Positions 12,833 to 22,937 of a stretch of DNA of 64,000 nucleotides are shown piece after piece. A program made the translations under genes and the position numbers. The notes below the pieces were generated by a model, which searched no databases, was not told the DNA's origin, and was given only the letters and a program-made list of their open reading frames with translations. Positions within the stretch are counted from its first letter, which is position 1. Each line of letters begins with the position of its first letter. The DNA comes from Camarhynchus parvulus (lineage: Eukaryota; Chordata; Aves; Passeriformes; Thraupidae): positions 89,052,546-89,116,545 of the forward strand of contig NC_044573.1 in assembly GCF_901933205.1 (NCBI RefSeq). The letters run 5' to 3'.

Positions 12833-15800
12833 ACTCAGAGGCCTGGAAAGATGTCCTCTGTCAAGGACACGACAGATTCTGTGAAGCCAGCTTCATTAAT
12901 CCCTTGGAAAGAAAACTCACATGCTGTACAGCCACCAGGGACATCTAAGAATCTTTGGGACTGTAGCAGGGTGAGGGGTAAAGGGGAAAAATTGGAAACA
13001 CTTCACAAGAAGATGAGGTTCTTGCTGCTGTCCAGGCTATCAGTCCCTGCCAGTGCTCATTAGCAATTTTTTTCAATCCTTGGTGCATTCCGCTACAGAT
13101 CTCAAAGGAATTGCTGTAAGTTTTGTATCAGCTCCTCTACAGAGACAGAGTGACTTCAGTCATCCCCTCTACTGCCTGGCAGCAGCAGAAGTGTAGGTCA
13201 GGAAATCACCATCCACATCAGTTCACGTCATTTACAGCCTGTGCTGCCAGCTCCTTGATTTTCAGGTCAAAAGATGAGTAAAAAGCAGGGAGTGAAGAAA
13301 AACAGTGTATTGCAGGGAAAGTGGAAGCTGGGAAGAGGCTAAAAATACTGTGGCAGATCTATGAAAAAAAGGGAAGAGCTGTAGAGGTGCTGTGGACTTG
13401 GGGGAGGCTTATCCGGGTGTCGGGGTCCAGGATGCCACAGTGTGGATAATATTGTAGAAGGAGGAAACAACAAGAACATGGTCCTGATGATTATGGTGGA
13501 AGTACAGGGAAAACCTGGTCTCATATGAATATATTTTTTAATTAGTTTGAAACCATTTTCTGTGGTACTAAATACAGAATATTTATGGAGTAATACCTGT
13601 TGCCATTCACCCAGACTCATTATGCATGGGTTCATTTTAAGGGTGATTTTTGTCATCTAATCATTTGTGTCCCATCATTATATTGGAGTTTATGAGATAA
13701 AAGATTAGCCTTTTTTTCTGCACTCTAGGCCCTGCATTACAGTTTATAATTGGGAAAAACTGAGGAAGCACTTGGTAAAGAAAACAGTCCAGACTAGACT
13801 CCAGAAAAGACACTTTTTCCTTCAGTGTTTCTAACTCAATCTTTTAATTTTTGAATCTTTCAGAGCTAATTATATACTAATGCTACCAGATTTGAGTTAC
13901 AAGTCTAAATCACTAGCACTACAAGGATGACTGACAAATGTGTTCTGGAATGAGTTTTGTGCTTCTCCTTCCTCAAAATCATACACATTTGTCAGTGGGA
14001 GACAGAAGGGGGAAAAAGCAAGCCAAAGTACATTGTGTCACTGAGGACTGTCTTTCATGGAGACAAGAGCTACCCATATGCAGAGTAAACTGTGGTGATA
14101 CATATATATTTATATACAGCTAGCTAATAATAGCTGTTGATTTTGGCTTTAATGAAAGGCATTAATTTTAAACTTTCCTTACTAGCATTAATAAAAATCA
14201 GCCCCAGTGAAGCATTGTTGCTGCTCTGGAAACCAGTTGCTCAAAATCTCATCTTGTTCCTCTTCAGGCTCAAATCCATTGTACGTAAGTGTGTAACAGC
14301 TCACTGGAAAGTTATGGATAAAGGTATGGATGGCACCTGAAGTGTTGCAGGTCAGATTATTTGTCCTAACCTCAGTTACATGATGTGAAAGTGGTGTCCA
14401 TTTTTTCTGGTGTAAATTTCCAGTATCTGTTTCAAAATTGATTAAGGATGTGACCATCATCTGCTGTAAATGGCTCAGATGCCTTTCTGTATTCCCTAAA
14501 ACCAGACTAAATTCTCATCCCTACAGAGTTCTGCCAGCAAGGACCTTTAGTTTCTATTTGCAGGGGTTCCTAATTCATTCCTCAGCACTAGCCAAGCCCA
14601 GCTTTTCCCTCCTTGTCTTTCCTTTCTTCACGATTCATTTTAATACATATGTTTGAAATACAATAATCTTATTTTGGATTTTGAGCACAGTAAGATTTGA
14701 CTCTTTTGTTTTCAGGTACTTTTGTATTGTTCACTTTAGCACTGAGTAGTGAGAATTAGACTGGCAAAGTTGTAATTTTATGTCATCTTGCCAGAAATTA
14801 CTTGTTCATGAACAGCAGCTCTGCAATCTGAAAACGGCAGGACACAGCATGCCATGCAGTGGCTGCTTAAAACACTTACCAGGTGCTCAGTGCAAGCCAT
14901 GTTTAAACCAAACAAATCTGTGCCAAAATTTAGAATGTGGGAGTTTAAGAGTCTTACTTTATTTTGACAATTCTTTGGCATTCTATTTTTTCTGCTGACT
15001 GCAGTTTATACACAGATGTTCTGGGGGGAAAAAACCACAGAGAAAAGGTACACAGGCAGTGACAATTCACTGTCTCTTCTGATACAAAAATCAGGTGGCA
15101 GCAGATGAAAATAGCAGGTGGTAAATAGCAGATCCAGAATGAATAGAAGCCCTCTTTAAATTTGGCTGAAGCTGTCTGGCATAATCACAAGTTTGGAGGG
15201 AAGATTGACAGACAGACTGCATAAAAATAAATATTAAAAAAAGACACAGTTCTCCCTTGAGAAAAAAAGCATGCATTTAAAAGAAAACAGCAGTTTCCTT
15301 AGCCCAGGCAGGGCATGCCTATCTGGCAGGGAGAATTTATGCACAGCCATTGCCCCCTGAGGAGGCCAAGGATGCTCAGACCAGAGAGGAAGATGAGCCC
15401 CATCCAAAACCTTTACTGCCTCTGCCTGTGGACTCTCTGGGGCAGAGACCTGGCCAGGGTGGTGTCCCTGAGCCAGTTTATTATTTGCAGAGGATGTGCT
15501 TGGAGCTGGGCTGAAGTAAAGAGCAGTGTGAGAGCACCCAGCTGCAGCTGGAAAATCAGATGCTGTGGTTTTTCCGCAGGGAGTCCGTGTGACAGATGTG
15601 CTGACACCAACATGTTTTGTGTGACAGAGGGATGTGAAGAGGCCCATGCTTGGTTAAAGAAAAATAGGGGAAGTCTGTGCATTTTTTGTGATCTCAAAGT
15701 TGCTAATAAGCAGGCAAGCCCTTATTGTGTCTCAGCATAGCTTAGCAGGGTGCACTCCTCAAGAAAATTAGAGGCCTTGACATTCCCCTTCCCAGGTCTG

Positions 15801-18736
15801 CACACCCACGGGCTGCTAATTACTGACAGGCTGCAAAAGGGCTGGCATAGAGAGCACCTTTAAATTGCAGACAGGCACTTCCCACTACTGCCAGCACAGA
15901 AATCATCAAGACTCAGGCTGCCCTGTGCTGTAAATCTTTCCTGAAAGTTTATGATGAATTTGTTCAACTTTTCCTGGATTTACAGCATTAACTCTTAGAT
16001 GGTTTAGGACAAGTTGTTATACATGGCTCAGTTGCTCAGTTACTCTGTGGACAATTATTGAAAGATGCTGGAAACTTTTTCATGCTTGTTGGAAATGACA
16101 CTGATGGGGACCTTCACAGTTTCAACAGAAAGCTTTAAAAATACCTCTTCTACCACAGTTTGTTGTGGTACAATAAATAATAAAGAATCTGAAAATATCA
16201 AAAGGGAAATAAAAAATACCAGCAGCCAGCAGCTCAAGTGTTGCCATGCTAATACTTGTAAATTGTAAATAAATAAAATGATGGCTCTCATTTTAGCTAA
16301 TCACTGTGCTAGTGATGCCCAATTAGCCTAATAAATTGCCAGCAAAACAACTCAAAGCACCCATGCAATGATGCTTTTGTCTCTCCCTCCCAGGCTTTTC
16401 ACTTGCACAAATTTATTAAATCAAGACATAAAGCTTGCGTAATAATTCTTGGAAGTCAACTGCTAATTTGCACAGAAAAATCAAACCAATAAATATATTT
16501 TGTATGCGATGCAGGGTTAAGAAAGGGCTGCAGTGTGATATTGGATTGGATAGGTTGTACAATGCAAAATTTAAAGACAGAATGATTAAAGGAGCTGCAT
16601 GGACAATTGAGCCTATGACTTAGGCTCAAGATGGGCTCAATGAGGCTGTAAGGCCAGCTGAAGTATCAGGACTATGCCACAAGACTAATTTCTGTGAATA
16701 CCTGTGGGGGTTTAGGAGCCTAAAAAACCCAAGGTAACAGAAGTAAGTTACAGAGCACTGTTAAGGTTGGGGAGCCAAGCAAAGAGAATTTAGGATCTGC
16801 CAAGACTAAGGTCATTGGTGTACAATACATCCCATGGCAGTCCCTCAGGATGTGTTCCTACACCAGTTTTCTATAGGATCCTTATCCGACAGACCATTTT
16901 GATCCTGAACAGGAGCCACAGTCACAGACAGAGTAACCCTTCAGCCCTTGCTCTGCTGCAGGAGGAGGATGAAGGACACCACTGTGGCCAGACCATGCTG
17001 GATGCTCTCCAGTGCCTTTATCCCATCCTTCCTGCTGTTGCCCAGAACTGCCAAGGGAGTCAAACAACCTCACTCCTCAGTGTCTATCAGCAGCTGAGTG
17101 CTCCTCTCCTGGCTCCTGGGATCTGATTTACAGAAGTACCAAGCTCTTTGGAAGACAAGCTAAATCAGGCAGAGCTACACCACATGAACCAAGGGCAATT
17201 CTGCTGCTGATTTCAGCAGGGTCACACTCAGACCAATTCCTCCATTTCATTCCAAACCTGCATTTGAGCAGGAACCACAGAGGAATAAGGGAAGAATGAA
17301 AAGATGGGCACTGAAAAATACAGCATGTGCAATCCTCTCTCTCCATATGAAGCCATCCTACCTAGCCAGGAGATGGAACCATCTGAGAATGTCTCAGTAG
17401 AGAGCCATGAGCAAAAAATCAAGGTGGTGGGATTCATCTGCCTTAACTTAGGTGTTTAAAAGACTGATGTCTGAGCCACTGTATAATCCCTTAATAATAG
17501 AGAGAAATATGTATCTCTGATACTCTAAGCCAAGTGTTGTCTAAGAGACTTGTTGCCCAACCTGCTACTCTGTTGACCACAGTGGGACACTGTAGGCCAT
17601 TTTTGGTCTAGCATCTACTTTGACACAGCAGAAGAACAAAGCAGATGGTGCTGAAGTCCCCAGTGTCCATTCCATGTCCATATGGGGTTTGGTTTGGACT
17701 GGATTTAGTCTGGCTCCCCTAGATCTGCTATCCTACCTAGGCCAGCTATTCCATCACCAGCAATTTCAAAATTGCTTGAAGGATTCATTTAGATCACTGT
17801 GCCTTTCTAGAGATAGCAGGACATTTGATGCACACCTGGAACAGAGGTTTTGGTTCAATTTTCTCTGAAAGGAATTCAGCTAAGCAGAACAACTTCTCCA
17901 AGAACTGAGCTGGCAACAGACACAAAGATGAGATTTGCTTTAGAACTGCATGGTTGCAGAGATCCTAAATACTGCTGTATATGCATCGTATCAACTCAGA
18001 TATTCAATTTTCAGATAAGTGAGTGCAGGCTTAGTGACACAGATAATAAAATCCAATCATATTATTTAAACAAAATCAATCAAAACTATTTACATAGCTT
18101 CAATTATCACAGATCCTTTTGAAATGCTGTTTGTTCACCGGATCATAAAATTTGCAGAGAACAAAATGAAAACACAGAAATGGTATTTTTTCATTAGAAA
18201 TTAATCAACTACAGGCTATCATTATAGAGTAACTTTTCCTACAAACACAAAAAGCAGACTCCTAATTCAGAGAGTTATAAATAACAGCATCTTAAGCACG
18301 ATTGGAAAGAAAGGCTCTTGACTGAATGCAAAGAACATTCAAATACAGATTCAGGGCAGTTTCTCTTTCTGCTTTCTGAGATGTAGTGTGAATATGCACA
18401 TATTAGTGTGACAGTGAAGTCTATTTCTTCATATTCACTGCAAATTCCCTGGGGAAATTCTGGGTCTGATCACAAAAGACCCATTCATCATACTTATCAG
18501 GGCCTAGATTTGCTCCTAGGCTTCCCTTTCTAAGAAATAATGTCTTTCTTACAGATTCCTTAAAACATGGCAGGACCAGCATCTTTTGAGCTGAAATAAC
18601 TACAAATTCCTTGCTTAAGCTTTTCAAAATTTCTGTCCATTAGTACAGAATATTTAACATCTTACATGGTTGCTCTTACTCACTTGCATGAGCGAGGACA
18701 TGCAGAGCTTTTCCATTCTCATCAGAGATATCAAAA

Positions 18737-18742
18737 ACACAC
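18737..18742. repeat. Left target-site duplication (ACACAC)
   Basis: Matches 19148-19153 exactly. It directly abuts the LTR start. Confidence 0.65.
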
Positions 18743-19027
18743 TGTCGCAGACATTTCTTTTATGAAAAATCCTTTCTTAGGATTTTTCCTGCTGAAGCTG
18801 AGAAGTTTCAGCAGCAAGATGTAAACAATAATTATCTGCTGCTGTGGAATGCAACAGGTGGATTCGTGATTGGTCCCCTGTGGATGTTCGGGTCCGGTGA
18901 CTACTCACAGCAGAGCTGGCTCTCACTCTCAGTCAGAGCCAGCTGCTTTGTTATCATTCTTGCTTTGCTATTCTTAGCTTAGCTAGCTTTTGGAAACCTT
19001 TCCTTGTTTTTCTTTTTAGTATAGTTG

Positions 19028-19065
<38 letters not shown>

Positions 19066-19147
19066 AATAATAAATCAAGCCTGCTGATCACAGAGTCAAC
19101 GTTCTTGTCTCTCACTTCACCTGAAAACCCCAGTGACCACTGTCACA
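18743..19147 (+). mobile_element. Solo LTR of an endogenous retrovirus (405 bp, 6-bp target-site duplication)
   Basis: The element starts TGTCGCAGAC and ends CACTGTCACA, the canonical TG...CA of retroviral LTRs. It is flanked on both sides by ACACAC (18737-18742 and 19148-19153), a 6-bp duplication usual for class II (ERVK-like) elements, although this particular hexamer is low in complexity. AATAAA-type signals lie just after an AT dinucleotide tract, on the plus strand, in the position expected for R. Two hairpins are visible: arms at 18765-18772 and 18780-18787, and 10-bp arms at 18914-18923 and 18935-18944. No internal gag, pol or env sequence follows, so this is a solo LTR left by recombination. 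It resembles LTRs I associate with songbird genomes; the family name is not asserted. Confidence 0.8.
19030..19058. repeat. (AT)n tract inside the solo LTR
   Basis: About 14 uninterrupted TA units just upstream of the AATAAA-like signals. It is probably an expansion within the LTR and likely to vary in length between individuals. Confidence 0.9.
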
Positions 19148-19153
19148 ACACAC
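19148..19153. repeat. Right target-site duplication (ACACAC)
   Basis: Matches 18737-18742 exactly. It lies immediately after the terminal CA of the LTR. Confidence 0.65.
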
Positions 19154-19155
19154 GA

Positions 19156-19270
19156 GTTCTCAGATGCTTGGTCTGGTCACTTGGGTTATGCATTCCTGTG
19201 CTGAATCTTGTAGGGAAAGTGAATAGTGTATTGTAAAGCCAGAGGAATGGAAAAATACATTTATGAGTGA
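19156..19270 (-). mobile_element. Putative LTR-end fragment, copy 1
   Basis: About 115 bp clearly homologous to 19485-19595, sharing the blocks 'ttctcagatg', 'cttgtagggaa', 'tgtaaagccagag' and 'atttatgagtga'. On the minus strand the order is an ATAAAT-like signal followed by about 100 bp, as in R-U5 of an LTR. The solo LTR at 18743-19147 was inserted right at its left edge. Calling it an LTR end is inference; the homology between the two copies is seen directly. Confidence 0.4.
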
Positions 19271-19484
19271 AATTTATACCCAAGAAAATACAAATATTTT
19301 CCTGAAAATTTTGTTTTCTCTTTATTTGCAGTTACTCCAAGTGATAATAAATTATGAATAAAATGATAGACTACTGCACGGAGACAAGCATGACTTTTTC
19401 CTCCAAACACCAAATCACTAATGTAAGCAAAAATGAAAATATTTTTAAATTGTGATGTTGAACAATAATTGCAGATGATACAGA

Positions 19485-20020
19485 CTTCTCAGATGTTTGG
19501 CCCAGTCACTTCAGTTATGTGTTCCTGGGCTAAAGCTTGTAGGGAAGATGACTGTAAAGCCAGAGTAAGTGAAAAAGACATTTATTTATGAGTGAGAAGA
19601 AAGGAAACCCAAGTAGTGGACTACATAAAGAGCTCTAAGTGGCACTGTAGAAGGCAGCTAAGCCTCCAGTGGAAGAAAGAGAGCCCTGGCCAAGCTGGGA
19701 AAGGCAGTGGTTGGGGGTTCAGTGACTTAGGACCATTTGGTTTGCTTTGAACATGGCCCCTTGGTCAGATGTGTCTCATGACCATCGCTGCCACTACATC
19801 TGAGTAGATTGCTGGCCATGGCCAGTGTTGCCTGCCAGGCCTCAGAGGTTACCCTTGTTGTGCCTGTGGAAGAGGTATTTGTCCTAGAAACCTGCTTCCC
19901 AACAAAGCAGCGCTTAGCTGTCATAGCCAGGCAGGCAATCAAAGGTGACTTGGAAGAACCAGGGTGAGTCATGCTATTCTCAGGAATCTGATTAATTTTA
20001 TAGCCCTGCCAGAAGTTCAT
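19485..20020 (-). mobile_element. Putative degraded minus-strand LTR, copy 2 of the end plus adjoining sequence
   Basis: The first 111 bp (19485-19595) is the second copy of the segment at 19156. Read on the minus strand it carries AATAAA at 19581-19586, followed by about 100 bp ending near 'gtctgtatca', which fits the R-U5 end of an LTR. The sequence to the right, to about 20020, would then be U3. An open frame of 97 codons at 19727-20020 (minus) has no recognisable motif. No matching second LTR or internal region is evident. Right boundary and family are unknown. Confidence 0.3.
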
Positions 20021-20469
20021 GCATTGAACAAGCCCCAGCTGTCACATTTTATCACCTATTTCTGCTCTCAAACAATGGTATTATTCCAACTCAGTTGCAG
20101 AGTGTGAATGTAAAGCCTGAAGTGCTGAATTCATCTTTGTGCCTTTAATGAGACTATCCGGTGTTCTCCTATTGCATTTTATTTTTCTGTTTTTCTTTAA
20201 TTTTTTGTCCTTGGGGCTTCAAGATGTCTCTGAGCATCCTCCTAAAAACAATCTCTAAGCAAAACCTGAGGATTATTTCTGTCTGTCTTCCCAGCCATGG
20301 AGGCAGCAGACACCTTCAGTCAAACCCTGAGCATTTGGAAGATTCCCCAATGCTTCTGCTGGGGTGTACGACATGGCACACAGGCATTGTCCACTCACTG
20401 TGGTTAACACAGGCTCAGGTCCTGGAGTATTTTGACATTTCATTTTTTTTGCATACAGAATTTTACATG

Positions 20470-20885
20470 AGCTGATGCCTTGGAGTGGCTACCTAGAACA
20501 GAGGCTAGTCAAGATTGAGAGAATAAAGTGGGCATTGATTAAAGGCCTTCAAAAGGTGCATCTTGGGTAGTCAAAAGCTTCCAAGTGGCTACACCCAAAA
20601 TGGACAATGGTCACAAGTTTTTCAGACAATTTTAAGTTTGGTTCATTTACATATCAGGGGTTAATCCTCCAAATTACAGCTTCAGGTTATGAAGTCACAT
20701 ACCCCCAGTTTGCTCCCCCTCAACTCCCTTTTGTTTATACTTTTTAGGGCCTGGGGCAGTAGGATGTCCTTGAGTTACAGGCCTAGAGGGATTGTTTTGT
20801 CTGAATAAAATGGGAGAACAGTAGCTGACAAGCTATGGAGTTTTAGAGTTATACCCTAAAGCAGTACAGGATTTGAAAAACACAA
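20470..20885. mobile_element. Possible old ERV-related repeat
   Basis: The run from 'gatgccttggagtggctacc' through 'gaataaaatgggagaacagtag' to about 20885 has the feel of a dispersed avian ERV sequence and sits inside the LTR cluster. I cannot place its termini, target-site duplication or family. Recorded as a suspicion only. Confidence 0.25.
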
Positions 20886-21840
20886 AAGCTAAAATCCTAA
20901 GGCATCAGAGACATCCCATGGTATAGAACTTCTTGGAATGGCAAATAGGAGGGAAATTTTGTAAATCGTGATGAATTCAATGTTTTGGTTTAGAGTGTGA
21001 TTCAATAAACAGCTCTGAACAGGAGTGGAGAAGTGAAATATAGCACAGAGGGAAGAAGTCAGGTGGTAATATGAAGAAGACCAAAAAAACCTCAAGATGC
21101 CACTGGCCAACAAGCCAGTGAAGCTAGAGACCCTAGCACAACTTCCTTAAATTCACAGCTAGATCAGCTGGTCTAAGAAAAGGTGATTACCTCTCCCTCC
21201 AAATATTTCTGTGGTTATCTGGAAAATAATAGTTCTAGTCCTTATTAAAATATCTCTTTAAGTCCTTGAAAATCATGTTAAAACAAGAATCATGAAGACT
21301 AACCTCTTCTGTGACATAAAAGATCTTTCAGAGCTATTTTATTTTAAAATAATATGGATGTGTTCTGCCATGTCAAAGCTTTTCACAAGCCTTTTTTTGT
21401 AAAGCATAAAACAATTCAGACCCATGTTGCCACTTTTAACTGTGAGCAGTTAAATCTGACCCTTTTCCCTCCTGCTCCCCCAGTGGTGACTGCTTCTCTT
21501 CACCACACCAGCACAAGGACACTGCTGACCCCAAAACAACTGTGCAAAGGAGCAGGACTGCACAGTTAGTTTATTGAGGAAGTCCCTTAGGATGTGGTTT
21601 GCTTTTAAAGGCAGGAGCTGAGTTATCCATACCACCACTATCCTAGCCTGCATAACCCAAAATTAGCCAGAAGAATTAAATTGCTGGTTGAGAAATCAAC
21701 ATCCATTTATGTATTTCTTGCCACTCTTTGCTTAAGGCATCTCAAACACTCAAGACACTTCATACCTTATCCATATTGCAGAGGTTTAGCTCACTGGCTC
21801 CTAATACACGTTTGAAATACATCTTATGTTTGAGAAATGA

Positions 21841-22076
21841 TATATGCTTCTGAAAATCAGACAAGATTTGAGTCCAGCTACCATTTCCAGACAAGAATTT
21901 GAGTATTGGAAGGTGCAGCAGTGGGCCAGGACAGAGCGGCTTGGACCAGACTGGGATGAGTACCTGAAGTCACAAGAGACAGAAGTGAAACAGGGAAACC
22001 TTGAAGTGGAAGTGCTCATTTACAGCAATGAACCAGGGTTGGCACGGGCCAAGTTCTTAACTGCACTTGCACCATC
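21841..22076 (+). other. Protein-like open frame ending against an LTR, unidentified
   Basis: The plus-strand frame opens just after a TGA at 21838-21840 and runs into the LTR-derived sequence that starts at 22077. The part before the LTR is hydrophilic and rich in Glu, Trp, Tyr, Gln and Lys (for example EFEYWKVQQW and GPDWDEYLKSQ), more protein-like than most chance frames here. A 16-17 bp word 'cagacaaga(a)tttgagt' occurs twice at its start (near 21860 and 21888). It may be a fragment of a gene or retroelement, or chance. I do not recognise the protein. Confidence 0.15.
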
Positions 22077-22245
22077 TGCCATGGTTCACCCCCAGCCAGC
22101 AGCCAAGCCCCACTCAGCCACCCAGTCACCCCCACACCTGCAGGAACAGGGAGAGAACCAGAAGGGTAAAAGGTAGAAAACTCACAAGTTGAGACAAACA
22201 CAGTTTAATAGGGAAAGCAAAAGGCACTGACTCAAGCAAAGCAAA

Positions 22246-22250
22246 GCAAG
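22246..22250. repeat. Left target-site duplication of the nested LTR (GCAAG)
   Basis: Identical to 22933-22937. Removing the inserted LTR and one copy restores a continuous older LTR. Confidence 0.8.
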
Positions 22251-22932
22251 TGTTGGGGAGGGTGAAACAGGAAAGCCTTATAATATGATTGCCTGGCAAA
22301 AGATTTTGAGAATATGGAAACTATAAGCCAGATTGAAATGAAAGCAACCTTTGAGATCCCTTAGTTACTGAACAATGGGAAAACAATGGTGTGGCTGAAG
22401 AAGGTAATCCCCTTTTGATGAAAAAATTCCCTCTGCTTGCAGGCATGTCCAAGGGTCAGAGCAGACCCAGCCAGCTTGGCAGAAGGGGTCCAAAGAGTAG
22501 TTTTTAGGGTTTAAAATGTAGCACAGTATGGTAATGTAGTGATTCTTATAGGCTGTATGGAAATGCTATAGGATTTGTATCTTGTACTAGATTGGTTATT
22601 GAGAATTCAGAATATTCAACACAGAAGATGATTTATTGTATTGTAATGGGAACTTCGCAGTCTTAGCTCTTACTTACTTACTTTTGTATGCTCTTAGCTC
22701 TTACTCCTGCCTCCTAGCTCTTACCCCTTTTACTCTCTTATGCTTTTACTCTCTTACCCTCTCATCCTCTCTACCCCTCTCTTCTCTCGGGCCTGCTCTG
22801 AGCTGCAGCTAGCAGCTCCCAGCAGGGCCCTGCACCCAGGCCCTTTGCAATAAACCGCAAGTTCCACTACCTGGCTTCAGAGATCTCTCATCTCTATCCG
22901 TCACAACTGTGCTGACCCCCGACACTCCTACA
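22251..22932 (+). mobile_element. Younger solo LTR (682 bp) nested in the ERVL-type LTR
   Basis: Begins TGTTGGGGAG and ends CACTCCTACA, so it has TG...CA ends, with GCAAG duplicated on both sides (22246-22250 and 22933-22937). A sense AATAAA lies at 22849-22854 in 'tttgcaataaaccgcaag', followed by about 78 bp of R-U5 to the end. A long pyrimidine-rich run with repeated 'cttagctcttac' words occupies about 22660-22790. A 5-bp duplication fits several ERV classes. If the terminal A is shared the duplication could be read as 6 bp. No internal region remains, so it is a solo LTR. It must be younger than the LTR it splits. Confidence 0.8.
22849..22854 (+). promoter_or_regulatory. LTR polyadenylation signal (AATAAA)
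   Basis: Canonical hexamer on the sense strand of the nested LTR, placed as expected before R-U5. It could still direct 3' end formation of transcripts crossing the region on the plus strand. Confidence 0.6.
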
Positions 22933-22937
22933 GCAAG
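22933..22937. repeat. Right target-site duplication of the nested LTR (GCAAG)
   Basis: Identical to 22246-22250. It directly follows the terminal CA of the nested LTR. Confidence 0.8.

Larger units (their letters stand above)
9961..18736. other. Non-coding stretch, no gene recognised
   Basis: Mostly unique-looking sequence. Short open frames at 11.2-11.8, 13.3-13.7, 15.2-15.7 and 16.8-17.4 kb overlap on both strands and have no recognisable motif. Around 11.04-11.29 kb the sequence has a mixed composition and motif density that could suit a conserved non-coding element, but conservation cannot be measured here. A weak MIR-like stretch lies at 12.72-12.83 kb. Confidence 0.5.

Noticed and set aside
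16610..16645. 8-bp inverted repeat ATTGAGCC / GGCTCAAT
   Set aside because: Arms too short to be distinguished from chance. No further structure around it.
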